From: Cupriavidus numazuensis | GTDB lineage: Bacteria; Pseudomonadota; Gammaproteobacteria; Burkholderiales; Burkholderiaceae | Length of the DNA: 64,000 nt | Assembly: GCF_905397435.1 (NCBI RefSeq) | Contig: NZ_CAJPVI010000027.1 | Span: 58,313-122,312, forward strand | Direction of reading: 5' to 3' | In this document: positions 30,913 through 39,349 of the stretch, piece after piece | Numbering within the stretch: position 1 is the stretch's first letter | How the letters are laid out: each line of letters begins with the position of its first letter | Notes under the pieces: generated by a model | Seen by the model: the letters and a program-made list of their open reading frames with translations, nothing else | Told to the model about the DNA's origin: nothing | Database searches by the model: none | Made by a program: the position numbers and the translations under genes

Positions 30913-31587
30913 ATGGAATACGCCTTCACTTTCAGATTCCTGCTGTCGCAGGCCGACCACGACATCGAAGCACTGGTCGAACGCCTGGGCGAGGCAGGCT
31001 GTGATGACACTCTCGTGGGTACAGGCCTGCTAGGACGCGTGGCGTTGTCATTTGTCCGCGAGGCAGATTCGGCGAAGGCGGCCATGGTGAGCGCCCTTTC
31101 CGATGCCCGGCGCGCCATGCCGTCCGCTACGCTGATCGAAGCGGTTCCCGATCTGGTGGGACTCACCGATATCGCCGATGCCGTCGGCATGTCACGCCAG
31201 AACATGCGCAAGTTGATGATCGGCTATCCCGAGTCTTTCCCGGCGCCGGTGCATGAAGGCAGCACCACACTCTGGCACTTGCTGGATGTGCTTGTCTGGC
31301 TGGATCAGCGCGATTACAGCATTGACCCGATCCTGTTGGATGTCGCCGCCACGGCCATGCAAGTCAATTTTGCCCGGTGTGCCAGTCAGGTGGGCGCGGG
31401 AGTTGCGGGCGCTGGTGGGGTAGGGGCGACGCGCCACCCGCGTGTTCGCGCCGCCCATGCTTCAAATGCGGCGTCGCTCATCCCGGAAGTGCCCGAATCA
31501 GCTTGCTGTCCAGGACGTAGCAGGCGACGGACGCCAGAATGGTCATTCCCGCAATCATCAGCAATGGCCGTCGCTGTCCCGGGCTGA
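30913..31587 (+). CDS. Putative HTH DNA-binding protein with unusual C-terminal extension
   Basis: 224 aa as read. Residues 1-155 look like a real protein: an N-terminal domain (YAFTFRFLLSQADHDIEALVERLG) and an AlpA/MerR-like helix-turn-helix (VGLTDIADAVGMSRQNMRKLM), followed by LWHLLDVLVWLDQRD. Similar small DNA-binding proteins are common in proteobacterial accessory DNA; the target is unknown. The last 40-60 residues are Ala/Arg/Pro rich and lie antisense to the end of the convergent membrane-protein gene (31478-31789), so the natural stop may have been lost. ATG at 30913 follows GGAAA; an in-frame ATG at 30871 is an alternative. Confidence 0.6.
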   Translation: MEYAFTFRFLLSQADHDIEALVERLGEAGCDDTLVGTGLLGRVALSFVREADSAKAAMVSALSDARRAMPSATLIEAVPDLVGLTDIADAVGMSRQNMRKLMIGYPESFPAPVHEGSTTLWHLLDVLVWLDQRDYSIDPILLDVAATAMQVNFARCASQVGAGVAGAGGVGATRHPRVRAAHASNAASLIPEVPESACCPGRSRRRTPEWSFPQSSAMAVAVPG

Positions 31588-31789
31588 CATAGAGCAGGTA
31601 TCCAAATGCGCCGAGCCATACCAGCGCGAGGACGAGGTCAAACAGGAGCACGGCGGCGGATACAACGCCTGCATATCCGACGAACATATCGTCTCGCGTT
31701 GGCGATGCGACGATGTGAAAGAGGCTCAGCCCGACAAGCGAAGCAGGCAACAATACCGAAGGCAGCAGGAACAACCATCGTAGTGTCAT
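31478..31789 (-). CDS. Small membrane protein, last gene of the PAAR operon
   Basis: 103 aa with three or four hydrophobic segments (WLFLLPSVLLPASLVGLSLF; AGVVSAAVLLFDLVLALVWLG; LLMIAGMTILASVACYVLD). Not a recognised family. It lies 38 bp after the OmpA-like gene on the same strand and probably belongs to the same transcript as the PAAR and lipase genes, where it could serve as an immunity or anchoring protein (inference). Overlaps the end of the convergent HTH reading frame. Confidence 0.6.
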   Translation of the reverse strand: MTLRWLFLLPSVLLPASLVGLSLFHIVASPTRDDMFVGYAGVVSAAVLLFDLVLALVWLGAFGYLLYVSPGQRRPLLMIAGMTILASVACYVLDSKLIRALPG

Positions 31790-31827
31790 TGCTCAGGTCT
31801 CTCTTTGTCAGAGGAAGCTTCCCTTAG

Positions 31828-32340
31828 CTACCTGCCCGGCATTGGGCTGCCCCGGTCCCCGGCAGTGTTCGTTGAACGACCACAACACTCATGTGGGCAT
31901 GCCGGCAAGAAATCGATGGAAGCGGATCGTGTGGGCAATCCTGCGATCGGCTTGTTGTAGCTGGTTCCTGGCTCCTCGATATGGATGCGGGCTATGCCAA
32001 AGCCCCGATCCGCCAGGCATCGACGAACCGTGTCAGCTCTGTCATGAGCCAGGCGCTTGTCTCCCTTCTCCGACTCGTCAACGTGTCCGGCAATGAAGAC
32101 GCGCTCATAGTTCGGAAAGCTTGATTTCAATTCGGCTATCCAGCTTCCAAGCCGCAGTGCCTGCGCGGTGTCCAAAGCAGATGACTCAACGGGAAATGTC
32201 AGATCCAACGAGCGAACAGGGCTGCACGCAATCGCACCAGACAATGATGCGCACGAGAGCCAGAACACCGCCGCCGCCTTACTCAGAACAGACGATGTAA
32301 CCCGCGATGTTGTCAGCATTTTCAATAGTCCTTCGGTCAC
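31828..32340 (-). CDS. OmpA-like secreted protein with C-terminal PACPHxCC motif
   Basis: 170 aa from a GTG at 32340 that overlaps the preceding stop (GTGA); an ATG at 32319 is the alternative. A signal-like hydrophobic segment ends at SGAIAC, possibly a lipobox. The body resembles an OmpA C-terminal fold (LDLTFPVESSALDTAQALRL, then IAGHVDESEKGDKRLAHDRA) but is shortened. The tail FLPACPHECCG is shared in pattern with the protein at 34344 (FQPACPHPCCPG), so the two are paralogues. Fourth gene of the PAAR operon; a periplasmic immunity or adaptor role is conceivable. Confidence 0.65.
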   Translation of the reverse strand: MTEGLLKMLTTSRVTSSVLSKAAAVFWLSCASLSGAIACSPVRSLDLTFPVESSALDTAQALRLGSWIAELKSSFPNYERVFIAGHVDESEKGDKRLAHDRADTVRRCLADRGFGIARIHIEEPGTSYNKPIAGLPTRSASIDFLPACPHECCGRSTNTAGDRGSPMPGR

Positions 32341-32780
32341 GTGCCTGGGCGGAGGCCGGGCTTATTGATCACCGCGATACGGTGGACGTCCTGTGTGCAT
32401 CGATGGCTGACTGCTGACGCGTGTAACACATCAGCATTGGCGATGTTTTGCCGACTAGGAAGTTGGCGCGTCACCCAGCGATCCGTCGCAAGAAACGACG
32501 CGGAAAAGAAGAGGAGACCAGCTGTGTAGGCGAGGACTGCCCGCAACCGTTCGCCCGGCCGGCGCACTAGTATGTAGAACAAAGGCAGCAGGCCACCGAA
32601 GGCGATCACTGCCGCGCAAAGGACCGTGATAATTGCAAGCGCAGCTAAAGGGCCGGTCGTAACTTGAGCAAGCGTAACCGGCGTGCACACCGCGATTATT
32701 GCAAACGCGATGCCCAGCAGGCTCATTGCGATTGCGCACAGATCTACAAGCCTGATGGCTTTGCTTGCCTTTGGCTTCAT
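32337..32780 (-). CDS. Membrane protein following the lipase gene
   Basis: 147 aa with three hydrophobic segments (LCAIAMSLLGIAFAIIAV; LAALAIITVLCAAVIAFGGL; VLAYTAGLLFFSASFLA) and a soluble C-terminus. The ATG overlaps the lipase stop by one base and its own stop overlaps the next start, so translation is coupled. Unrecognised. Position directly after a putative secreted lipase suggests an immunity protein (inference). Confidence 0.6.
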   Translation of the reverse strand: MKPKASKAIRLVDLCAIAMSLLGIAFAIIAVCTPVTLAQVTTGPLAALAIITVLCAAVIAFGGLLPLFYILVRRPGERLRAVLAYTAGLLFFSASFLATDRWVTRQLPSRQNIANADVLHASAVSHRCTQDVHRIAVINKPGLRPGT

Positions 32781-33475
32781 CACTTAAGCCCTTCTGATGC
32801 GAGACGGTCTGCCAGACTCATCCAGCGCCGTGAACTATCGGCGACGACATGGGCATAGTAGAAATGACCTTCGCCGTTGCCCGCCAGCATCTGCTTACTG
32901 AGCAGTGGAGCGGCAGCCGCCAACTCTAGCCACGGCATACCCGCATATATCGAATCGCCGTATTGCACCAAGTCGATCACAACGGTCTTCCGGATATTGC
33001 GATGACATTGAAGGTCCGCCAGGAAGTCCTTGGAGATGGGCGAGCCTACCAGCACCAAATGGTCGATGACGTGGCCATGTCTGGCGTACGACCACGCAGT
33101 CTGTGCGGCCAGCAAGGATCCATAGCTGTATCCGATCAGGTTGAACTGAGGAGCTTCCGATGCCATGCCGCTGGTAATCGTCCATTCGCCGTCGTCACGG
33201 TAGCGGATGACCATGCCAGATCGAATGGCATCGAGCACCATGCCGCCTAGAGCGTAGCCTTGCGGCAGCGCGTGTGTTGAGGAGTTTGTCAAACCGGCAA
33301 AGCACTGAGAAATGCCAGCTCGGCGGAAGGCTGCCAATTGAGGCTGGACATACTCTCCATCCAGACCGGCACCGCCCCAATACAACGTTCCCCGCGGCCG
33401 CAGCAAATATACCTTTACAGGTTCTTTGTCAGAAACGGGCGTCAGACGTACATCGAGAGTCTTGAGTGGTTGCAT
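32780..33475 (-). CDS. Alpha/beta-hydrolase (lipase-like), candidate T6SS effector
   Basis: 231 aa. The nucleophile elbow GYSYGS (S118) sits in a typical FNLIGYSYGSLLAAQTAW context. Acidic and His partners may be D168 or D174 and H204 or H209 (GEGHFYYAH). No signal peptide, as expected for a type VI effector delivered by a PAAR/VgrG spike. The gene starts two bases after the PAAR gene and overlaps the following membrane protein, which fits the spike-effector-immunity pattern. The substrate, presumably phospholipid or another ester, is inferred only. Confidence 0.65.
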   Translation of the reverse strand: MQPLKTLDVRLTPVSDKEPVKVYLLRPRGTLYWGGAGLDGEYVQPQLAAFRRAGISQCFAGLTNSSTHALPQGYALGGMVLDAIRSGMVIRYRDDGEWTITSGMASEAPQFNLIGYSYGSLLAAQTAWSYARHGHVIDHLVLVGSPISKDFLADLQCHRNIRKTVVIDLVQYGDSIYAGMPWLELAAAAPLLSKQMLAGNGEGHFYYAHVVADSSRRWMSLADRLASEGLK

Positions 33476-33477
33476 GA

Positions 33478-34032
33478 CTAAACGTCCTCCCCGAAGACCT
33501 CGAGCCGCACCGTCGTAGCGCGGTCCGCGAATACCCGCGTGGTAAAGCCTTCGCAGTCGGTGCGCCCTTCATGCGTTCCGCTCTCGCCCGTGATGCGATA
33601 CCGCCGATTCGGTAAAGGCTGGCCGCTGCTCTCGTCCAGCAGTTGGATGCGTTGATCGTGGCTGGCAGTCTTCAGCGATTGCAGCGCTTGCCGCGTTGCT
33701 GCAAAGCCACCGAGCAGGGTGGCACTATGCTCGCTCACGTCCGCTGCAGCGATAGTCATCGTGAACGGCCGCGAGGCATAGAAGACCGGCGCCGGTTGGC
33801 AGCCGCAAACACAGATATCTCCGCTGAGTGCGACTTCCTTGCCCATGTCCGAACATGGCAGGCGCGGCCCGACGCACACAATCTTGCCCACGCGCTTGCA
33901 TACGGGGCAGTACACGGCATCGCCTTCCCGGGCGACGGGAACGTTGTGCCAGAAGTACGAGTCGCTGCCCCCGGAAATGATGGCGCCGTTGTTGGCCTTA
34001 TCGCCTCTGATGAGATAGGTCCGAGTCACCAT
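33478..34032 (-). CDS. PAAR-domain protein (type VI secretion spike tip)
   Basis: 184 aa. The N-terminal half is a PAAR domain (TYLIRGDKANNGAIISGGSD, WHNVPVAREGDAVYCPVC, ALSGDICVCG), which caps VgrG spikes. The C-terminal half has a small beta-rich module (RIQLLDESSGQPLPNRRYRI, then EGRTDCEGFTTRVFA) common behind PAAR domains in effector loci. ATG at 34032. First gene of a five-gene minus-strand operon. No tssB, hcp, vgrG or tssM gene is present nearby, so it is an orphan module. Confidence 0.85.
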   Translation of the reverse strand: MVTRTYLIRGDKANNGAIISGGSDSYFWHNVPVAREGDAVYCPVCKRVGKIVCVGPRLPCSDMGKEVALSGDICVCGCQPAPVFYASRPFTMTIAAADVSEHSATLLGGFAATRQALQSLKTASHDQRIQLLDESSGQPLPNRRYRITGESGTHEGRTDCEGFTTRVFADRATTVRLEVFGEDV

Positions 34033-34095
34033 GGCGAAACCTCCGCACGCACGTGTACCTCAGGGATTGCTGACGGAGCGCAAAGGTTTAAGTAG

Positions 34096-34341
34096 GGTGG
34101 TCTTGGGAGAATCGCGCTTCTGATTGAGGCCATATCTGACTCCGGTGAGCATGGCAAGGCGCCACTGGAGTCATGGAACAAGGTGCCCATTACGGAATCA
34201 ATCGAGCAAATCCGAAAATGGCGCGGGAAATTTCCGCTTACCGCAAACAGGGCAAAGGACGCGAACATAGCTATGCGCGATCAGTTCTGCATCGTCAATG
34301 CCGACAACATTGCAGGCTATATCTTCAGCATCGGAGATTGA
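34096..34341 (+). pseudogene. 5'-truncated gene remnant upstream of the second PACPHxCC gene
   Basis: An open frame without a good start runs to a TGA at 34339-34341 and reads like real protein at its end (SWNKVPITESIEQIRKWRGK, then NADNIAGYIFSIGD). It stops 2 bp before the ATG of the next gene, the spacing of a former operon. The upstream part is gone; the PAAR operon starts on the other strand. I do not recognise the family. It may be the tail of a lost effector. Confidence 0.5.
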
Positions 34342-34343
34342 AC

Positions 34344-34784
34344 ATGCTGCGAAGACTCGCCGCTGCCCTGCTGTTCACGTGGTGCAGTTCTACATTCCCT
34401 TGCTCGCTGACCGGTCTCGAGCACGAACTCAGCTTTGCCACTGATGACAGCGTCTTGCCAGCAGCCGAAGTACACAAGCTGGCCGAGTGGAACGCAAGAA
34501 TGAAGGAGGGCTTTCCCAGTGGAGGGCAGTATGCCGTTTTTGTCAGGCGAGCATACAGTGGGCGTCCATCGATGAATCTAGCCATGACGCGGCTGGAAAG
34601 CGCGAAGGCAGCTTTGGCGGCGATCGGTTTGGTGCCAGAGCGGATCGAGCATTCGGAAGTTGATACTGCGATGCTTGAGCTTCGGTCCGGCACCAAGAAC
34701 GCGATGCCAGTAAGCGAGGTCTATGTGGTATTTCAACCGGCCTGTCCCCATCCGTGTTGTCCTGGGCCACAGCCAATCCGGTAG
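34344..34784 (+). CDS. OmpA-like secreted protein with PACPHxCC motif (paralogue of the 31828-32340 gene)
   Basis: 146 aa with a short signal peptide (MLRRLAAALLFTWCSSTFPCS). The body (ELSFATDDSVLPAAEVHKLAEW...) follows the same layout as its minus-strand paralogue, and the tail is FQPACPHPCCPGPQPIR. The key OmpA peptidoglycan-binding residues are not clearly kept. It lies 2 bp after the gene remnant at 34096-34341. Function unknown; copies on both sides of a PAAR gene suggest a role with that module. Confidence 0.6.
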   Translation: MLRRLAAALLFTWCSSTFPCSLTGLEHELSFATDDSVLPAAEVHKLAEWNARMKEGFPSGGQYAVFVRRAYSGRPSMNLAMTRLESAKAALAAIGLVPERIEHSEVDTAMLELRSGTKNAMPVSEVYVVFQPACPHPCCPGPQPIR

Positions 34785-34835
34785 AAGCCAGTCCCGTGAG
34801 TGAATGGTGTCGTCTTGTACAAGGTGGTCAAGAAT

Positions 34836-35339
34836 ATGAAACTGCTTGCCTGCAAGGTTGCGCGCCAAGTGCTGGCTCTGGTGCTGCTGCTGGGCGCCGG
34901 AGTGTTGGCCGCCTTCCTATACCCCTTTCCACTGTCCAGCGAAAACACAACGATCGATGTCATGCACATGCAGTACGCCTGTGGAGACTGCTATGTGCAG
35001 TACCGAGTGCTAAAAGCGGGAAGGGACGGACAGACAGGTGCCCGAACGTTTGATAACACGAACGACACCCCGATGCGGTTCATTGGCTGGGATGTCGTTG
35101 TTCTATTCAAGGGTTCCGACGCGCCGCTGCTCAAGTACGCAGACTCAAGCGATGCGGCAGACCGAGGTTGTGCGAGCCCTGTAGTCCGCCTGACCGGGCA
35201 GTTCAAGCGCAAGCTGATCTACACGCTCTTCTACACCGGCGATCGATACGATGGCATCTACTTTGATGCCGACACCGCTTCGATCGTCCCGAACGGCATC
35301 CGCGGCTGTAGACCGAGTCGCAGGGCGTCGATCCGATAG
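34836..35339 (+). CDS. Unrecognised membrane-anchored protein
   Basis: 167 aa. The N-terminal basic-hydrophobic segment (VARQVLALVLLLGAGVLAAF) should anchor it in the inner membrane with the rest in the periplasm. The periplasmic part has an early CGDC and two later cysteines (RGCASP, IRGCRP), so disulfides are likely. ATG at 34836 chosen; a GTG at 34800 is also in frame. Lies 51 bp after the PACPHxCC gene, perhaps in the same unit. Family not recognised. Confidence 0.55.
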   Translation: MKLLACKVARQVLALVLLLGAGVLAAFLYPFPLSSENTTIDVMHMQYACGDCYVQYRVLKAGRDGQTGARTFDNTNDTPMRFIGWDVVVLFKGSDAPLLKYADSSDAADRGCASPVVRLTGQFKRKLIYTLFYTGDRYDGIYFDADTASIVPNGIRGCRPSRRASIR

Positions 35340-35504
35340 TCCAATCGATCCCCTTCATCAACGTGCCAGGTTCATGCTGTGGACAACAGCCTTTGGCTCC
35401 GGTTGGTATTTCCCGTTAAATGCAAACAATTGTGATATTCGACGAAGAATCTGAAATGTCCTAGATACATTTGGCTAACTTGCCATTAATGTCGCGCCAA
35501 CTTT

Positions 35505-37478
35505 ATGCGCGGAGGACGTGGAGCGGATAGCCTTGGCTATTCGCCCGCCGTCAGAGTTGATCCCAGCCGCGCCATCCAACGAGGAAGTGCAGTGGTGCGG
35601 CAAGGTAAGGCAATACAACGATGCGATCGGGTGTGGACTCGCGGCAACTGGCTGCGACCGTCTGCGCTTGCTTGGGGCATAGCGCTTCTGGCCAGTCGCG
35701 CGCTGGCGGCCGGCGTGGTGCCAGACGGTGGCACGAAGACCTCTGTCGCCGTGGGCGGTAACGGCCGCGTGACCGTGGGTGTTGCCGCGCCAGTGGGCGG
35801 TGTTTCTTACAACACCTATCGCGATTTCAACATCTCGCGTTCGGGCGTCGATCTCGATAACAAGTCGGCGTTAGCCCGCACCATTGTCAGTGCTGTCACT
35901 AGTACCAATCCATCCGTTTTGGAGGGGCCGCTGTCCGTGCTGGGGCCGCAGCACGCAAATGTCATCATCAGCAATCCAAACGGTGTGTCGGTGAACGGAC
36001 TGACCGTCCGGAACGTCGGCAACCTCGCGCTGACCACCGGCCAGGTATCGTTCAACGACTTCAAGACGGCCAACGAGCAGCTGCAGCGCAATATCGTGCT
36101 GACGACCAATCAGGGCGCCATCGAGATCGGGCCCGAGGGCCTGACCGGGACGCTTCTGAACCTCGAGCTGATCGCCAAGCAACTCCGCATCGGCGGGCCC
36201 GTCACGAACCTGTATGACGATTCGAATAGCCGGGCGCGGCTGGTTGCCGGCAACAGCCGCGCGGAGATCGACACCAGCGTCTCGCCGACAGACAACCTCA
36301 CGTCCTGGATTACCTACTCGATGCCGGCCGTCAATCCAGGCCAGGGCATTGCCATTGACATCACCGCCGCAGGCAGCCTCATGGCGGGACGCATCCAGCT
36401 CATGGTCACCGACCAGGGTGCCGGCGTGCGCCACGCCGGTACCGCGTATGCCACCGCTGGCGACTTCGTGGTGTCAGGCACCGGTGACCTGCAGCTTGCC
36501 TCCGGCAAGATCGACGCGAAGCAGGACGTGCTGATTGGCAGCGGCGGCTTCACCGGTACCGGCGAAGTCAGCGCCGGGCGCCACCTGCAGCTTGCGTCGG
36601 AGCGCGTGGACCTGTCGCAAGCCACGCTTGCCGCCGGCACGCGGGTACCGGGTGACCTGGTGATCGGTGCCGAGGGCCAAGTACACGGCCAGCCCATCCG
36701 GCTGACGGACTCAACCCTTACCGCCAGTGGCGGCATCGGTGTCTTCGACGCGGGTGCGGGCTTGGTCCTGACGGGCACGCAGCTTACGGCCAACGGCAAT
36801 GTGGTTGTGGCGGTGCCAGGGCTGACGACGCAAGCTGGCAGCCACCGCACGGCGTTCACGTCCAAGTCCGGTACGGTGTCGATCGCAGCGGACGAGGCGA
36901 CGCTGGCCGGTACCGATATCGACGGCGTGGGTGGGACCGGCATTGCTGCGCGAACGCTGACGCTGCAGGACACCAAGGTCCAGTCGTCTGGCGCCGCGGT
37001 GGCCATCGAGGCGAGCGGTGCTTACGCCCAGCAGGACAGTGATGTGCTGGCGGCCACCGACGTGCGCCTGCACGCTGGCTCAGTGGCGCTGGAGTCGGCT
37101 AACCGACAATCCACGCTTGTTGCCAGCAATGGCGGGGTGCTGATCCAGTCCGATACGGATGTAGCCAATGGCGGGGCCCTGATCCAGGGCCAGACCCGCA
37201 TCGCCGGCGAACCGCAATCCAATGGCGCAGTGACCGTGCATGCAGGGGGCAATGTCTCGAACGTTTCCACGCCCGATTACCTCGGCATCCTGTTCGGCGC
37301 GGGCGACGATGTCGATGTGCAGGCGAGCGGCAATGTCGTGAATCACCATGCACGCATGCTCTCGAACGGCTTCTTGCGCGTCCACGCCGACGGTGACGTG
37401 TCCAATGAAATCACCAAGCAGGCCGGCGCCAATGGCGAGCAGCCGGACTTGGCTTCCAAGGCCTGCCCGGCACACTAG
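35505..37478 (+). pseudogene. Filamentous haemagglutinin / two-partner secretion protein, truncated
   Basis: 657 aa are open. An ESPR-like N-terminal extension and signal end near ALAAG. The TPS secretion domain follows, with VIISNPNGVSVNGLTVRN (NPNG motif), then beta-helix repeats (ASGKIDAKQDVLIGSGGF...). Full-length members have 1500-4000 residues; this one stops at a TAG at 37476. The C-terminal end of such a protein resumes at once in another frame (37451-37750). The gene therefore seems to have lost its middle and been frameshifted. No TpsB transporter gene is present in the window. Confidence 0.75.
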
Positions 37479-37750
37479 CAAAATCACCGTATCCCGCTGG
37501 TACGTTCGCGGATAAGGTCCTGGAGTCTTTTGCAGGTCCGCATGACTTTCTTGGTAGTCTGACTGCGTACGACGAGTTGGGAAATCTGAAGCAGGGGATG
37601 ACTTCGTTCCAGCGGATGATGTTTGAAATTCAAACCGATATCGATATCCCTTTGGCGGCGCCATTCGCTGGCGTGACATTGCTAAATCAGTACGGTATCG
37701 ATTGGTCGGCTTTTCGAAATCAGACTCAACAATCTAAGGATGGAAAATGA
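37451..37750 (+). pseudogene. Detached C-terminal fragment of the haemagglutinin
   Basis: In the frame +2 relative to the upstream protein, about 99 codons end at TGA 37748-37750. They read AGTFADKVLESFAGPHDFLG, then LTAYDELGNLKQGMTSF and ..IPLAAPFAGVTLLNQYGIDW. This pattern (SFAGPHDF, then a hydrophobic end) is familiar from the C-termini of haemagglutinin-repeat proteins of Burkholderiaceae. Its stop overlaps the ATG of the next gene (ATGA), the coupling expected in the intact operon. Confidence 0.6.
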
Positions 37751-38388
37751 AGCTAATTTCCATAGCATTGGTAATGGTCTCAGCTTCGATAGCTGGATGC
37801 CTTCATTCGCCACCAACCTATCCGGGTGCCGGCGGCGATAACATCGATCCGGCTCTCTACGTCAACTCGGAATGTCTAAACTTGAGCGGTCGCTACGAGG
37901 GAAAGGGAGAGCTTCTCGATGGTGATGCGACGGCCCAGGGGTGGGAAAAAACGAGGCGCCTCGACAACATATTTCCGTTTTCCAGTGCGGAGCAGGTGTC
38001 AACGATTGATGATGCCTCTAGGTCCGTTACGGGACGGTTTGATTATCCAAAAGAAGGATTTGTTTCTTTGATTCAGGATAGATTATTCCAGAGCAAATTT
38101 ATATACCCTAACGGAAGAAGCGCAATTCAGAGATTCTCTTTTGAGGACAAAAACCGCTTCGTCTGTACTGGTGCTGATGGGGAGATCATATGGGGTGGGG
38201 CTAGTAAAGGTGGGCGTTCAGAATTCGGGCCAAATTCATCAGATTCGATGGCTATGCTTTACCTGGATGAACATGGAAATCTAATCTACGAGAAATCTAC
38301 GCAGATTCACATGAGTATGTTGCTTGGGGCGATTCCAACCGGAACCGCTAAGTACTTCGCGAAATATCGATTCAAGAGAATAAGATGA
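37747..38388 (+). CDS. Lipoprotein coupled to the haemagglutinin C-terminus
   Basis: 213 aa with lipobox SIAGC after a short signal peptide. The mature part (LNLSGRYEGKGELLDG, FVCTGADGEIIWGG) is unlike any family I recognise. Base composition is A/T-rich compared with the core. The ATG overlaps the stop of the haemagglutinin fragment, so it belonged to that operon and may be an outer-membrane partner or immunity protein (inference). Confidence 0.6.
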   Translation: MKLISIALVMVSASIAGCLHSPPTYPGAGGDNIDPALYVNSECLNLSGRYEGKGELLDGDATAQGWEKTRRLDNIFPFSSAEQVSTIDDASRSVTGRFDYPKEGFVSLIQDRLFQSKFIYPNGRSAIQRFSFEDKNRFVCTGADGEIIWGGASKGGRSEFGPNSSDSMAMLYLDEHGNLIYEKSTQIHMSMLLGAIPTGTAKYFAKYRFKRIR

Positions 38389-38633
38389 TCGAGAAATTCT
38401 CATTGAAAAGATATTTCTCTGTTACTCGATCCCTGTCAGTGCCGGTCTCCTGTCGCTGGGCTGCGCGCCCATGATTGCGACGACGCCTGCCGATTCGAGT
38501 CGGCGACGGCTAGGCCAGCGGTGCGATCACCCACGCTCGGTTTGCTGGCCGAATCGCCTGCAAAGCGGACACTAACCCGTGAATGTCTTGTCGCTGACCA
38601 ATTTGCAGTCTTTGTCTCTCTTATGCTCAACGT

Positions 38634-39218
38634 ATGAAAAATCTTGCAAATATGAACATAACGATCGTCAAACGGCTGATTCTCTCTGCGCTGTCCCTTG
38701 GACTGGGAGCGTGTGCGGTGCCTCCGCCATATACGGCGACGGGAGATCGATCGACCCAAGCTCGGCTGCGCGTTAAAGCGGCGGACAGGTACGCGTATCC
38801 GGCACTCATGGTCGTGAAGACTGAAGACGATTCCGAACCCAAAGAGCAATTCCTGGCCATCTTTAACAAGGGTTGGATGGGGATGGGGAGAACTCCTAAG
38901 GAAAGCGAGCTTATCGGCATGCCCGAGGCACCTGGCGCAGATACCAACATGCCGGTGCTAGAGCGCTACGTCACCGGAGGGCACAAGATGCGCTTGAGGT
39001 TTGAGGCGCGACTCGACGGCGCGCTTATCTGCGGCTCTTCAGGGGCGTTTACGCCGGATAAGGGTCGGGACTATGAGTTGGTTGTCTCTATTCTTGGCAC
39101 GTCCCCTGGTGGTAACGGTCAATGCGGATTGATGCTTTACGAATTGGTAGGAAATCGCAATACATATGAGAGGCAAGCCCTGATGCTGGGGCCTCTGCCA
39201 CTGAGGAACAGCAACTAG
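38634..39218 (+). CDS. Unrecognised lipoprotein
   Basis: 194 aa with a signal peptide ending in the lipobox LGLGAC. An in-frame ATG at 38652 would shorten it by six residues. The mature part has two Cys (ICGSSGAF, GQCGLM) and a beta-rich look. Starts about 245 bp after the previous gene, so it probably has its own promoter. No family recognised; one of three consecutive envelope-protein genes in this accessory stretch. Confidence 0.5.
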   Translation: MKNLANMNITIVKRLILSALSLGLGACAVPPPYTATGDRSTQARLRVKAADRYAYPALMVVKTEDDSEPKEQFLAIFNKGWMGMGRTPKESELIGMPEAPGADTNMPVLERYVTGGHKMRLRFEARLDGALICGSSGAFTPDKGRDYELVVSILGTSPGGNGQCGLMLYELVGNRNTYERQALMLGPLPLRNSN

Positions 39219-39349
39219 GTGCTCATCTGAGGAAGGCTGGGGGGCATGGCGAAAATCCTCGTCCTTGTGCCACCACCGCCTCCTCCCCAACCCCGTCAGC
39301 TTCTGCCTCCCATCAGCTCTACAAACCACTGAAATCCGTGGAAGACAGC

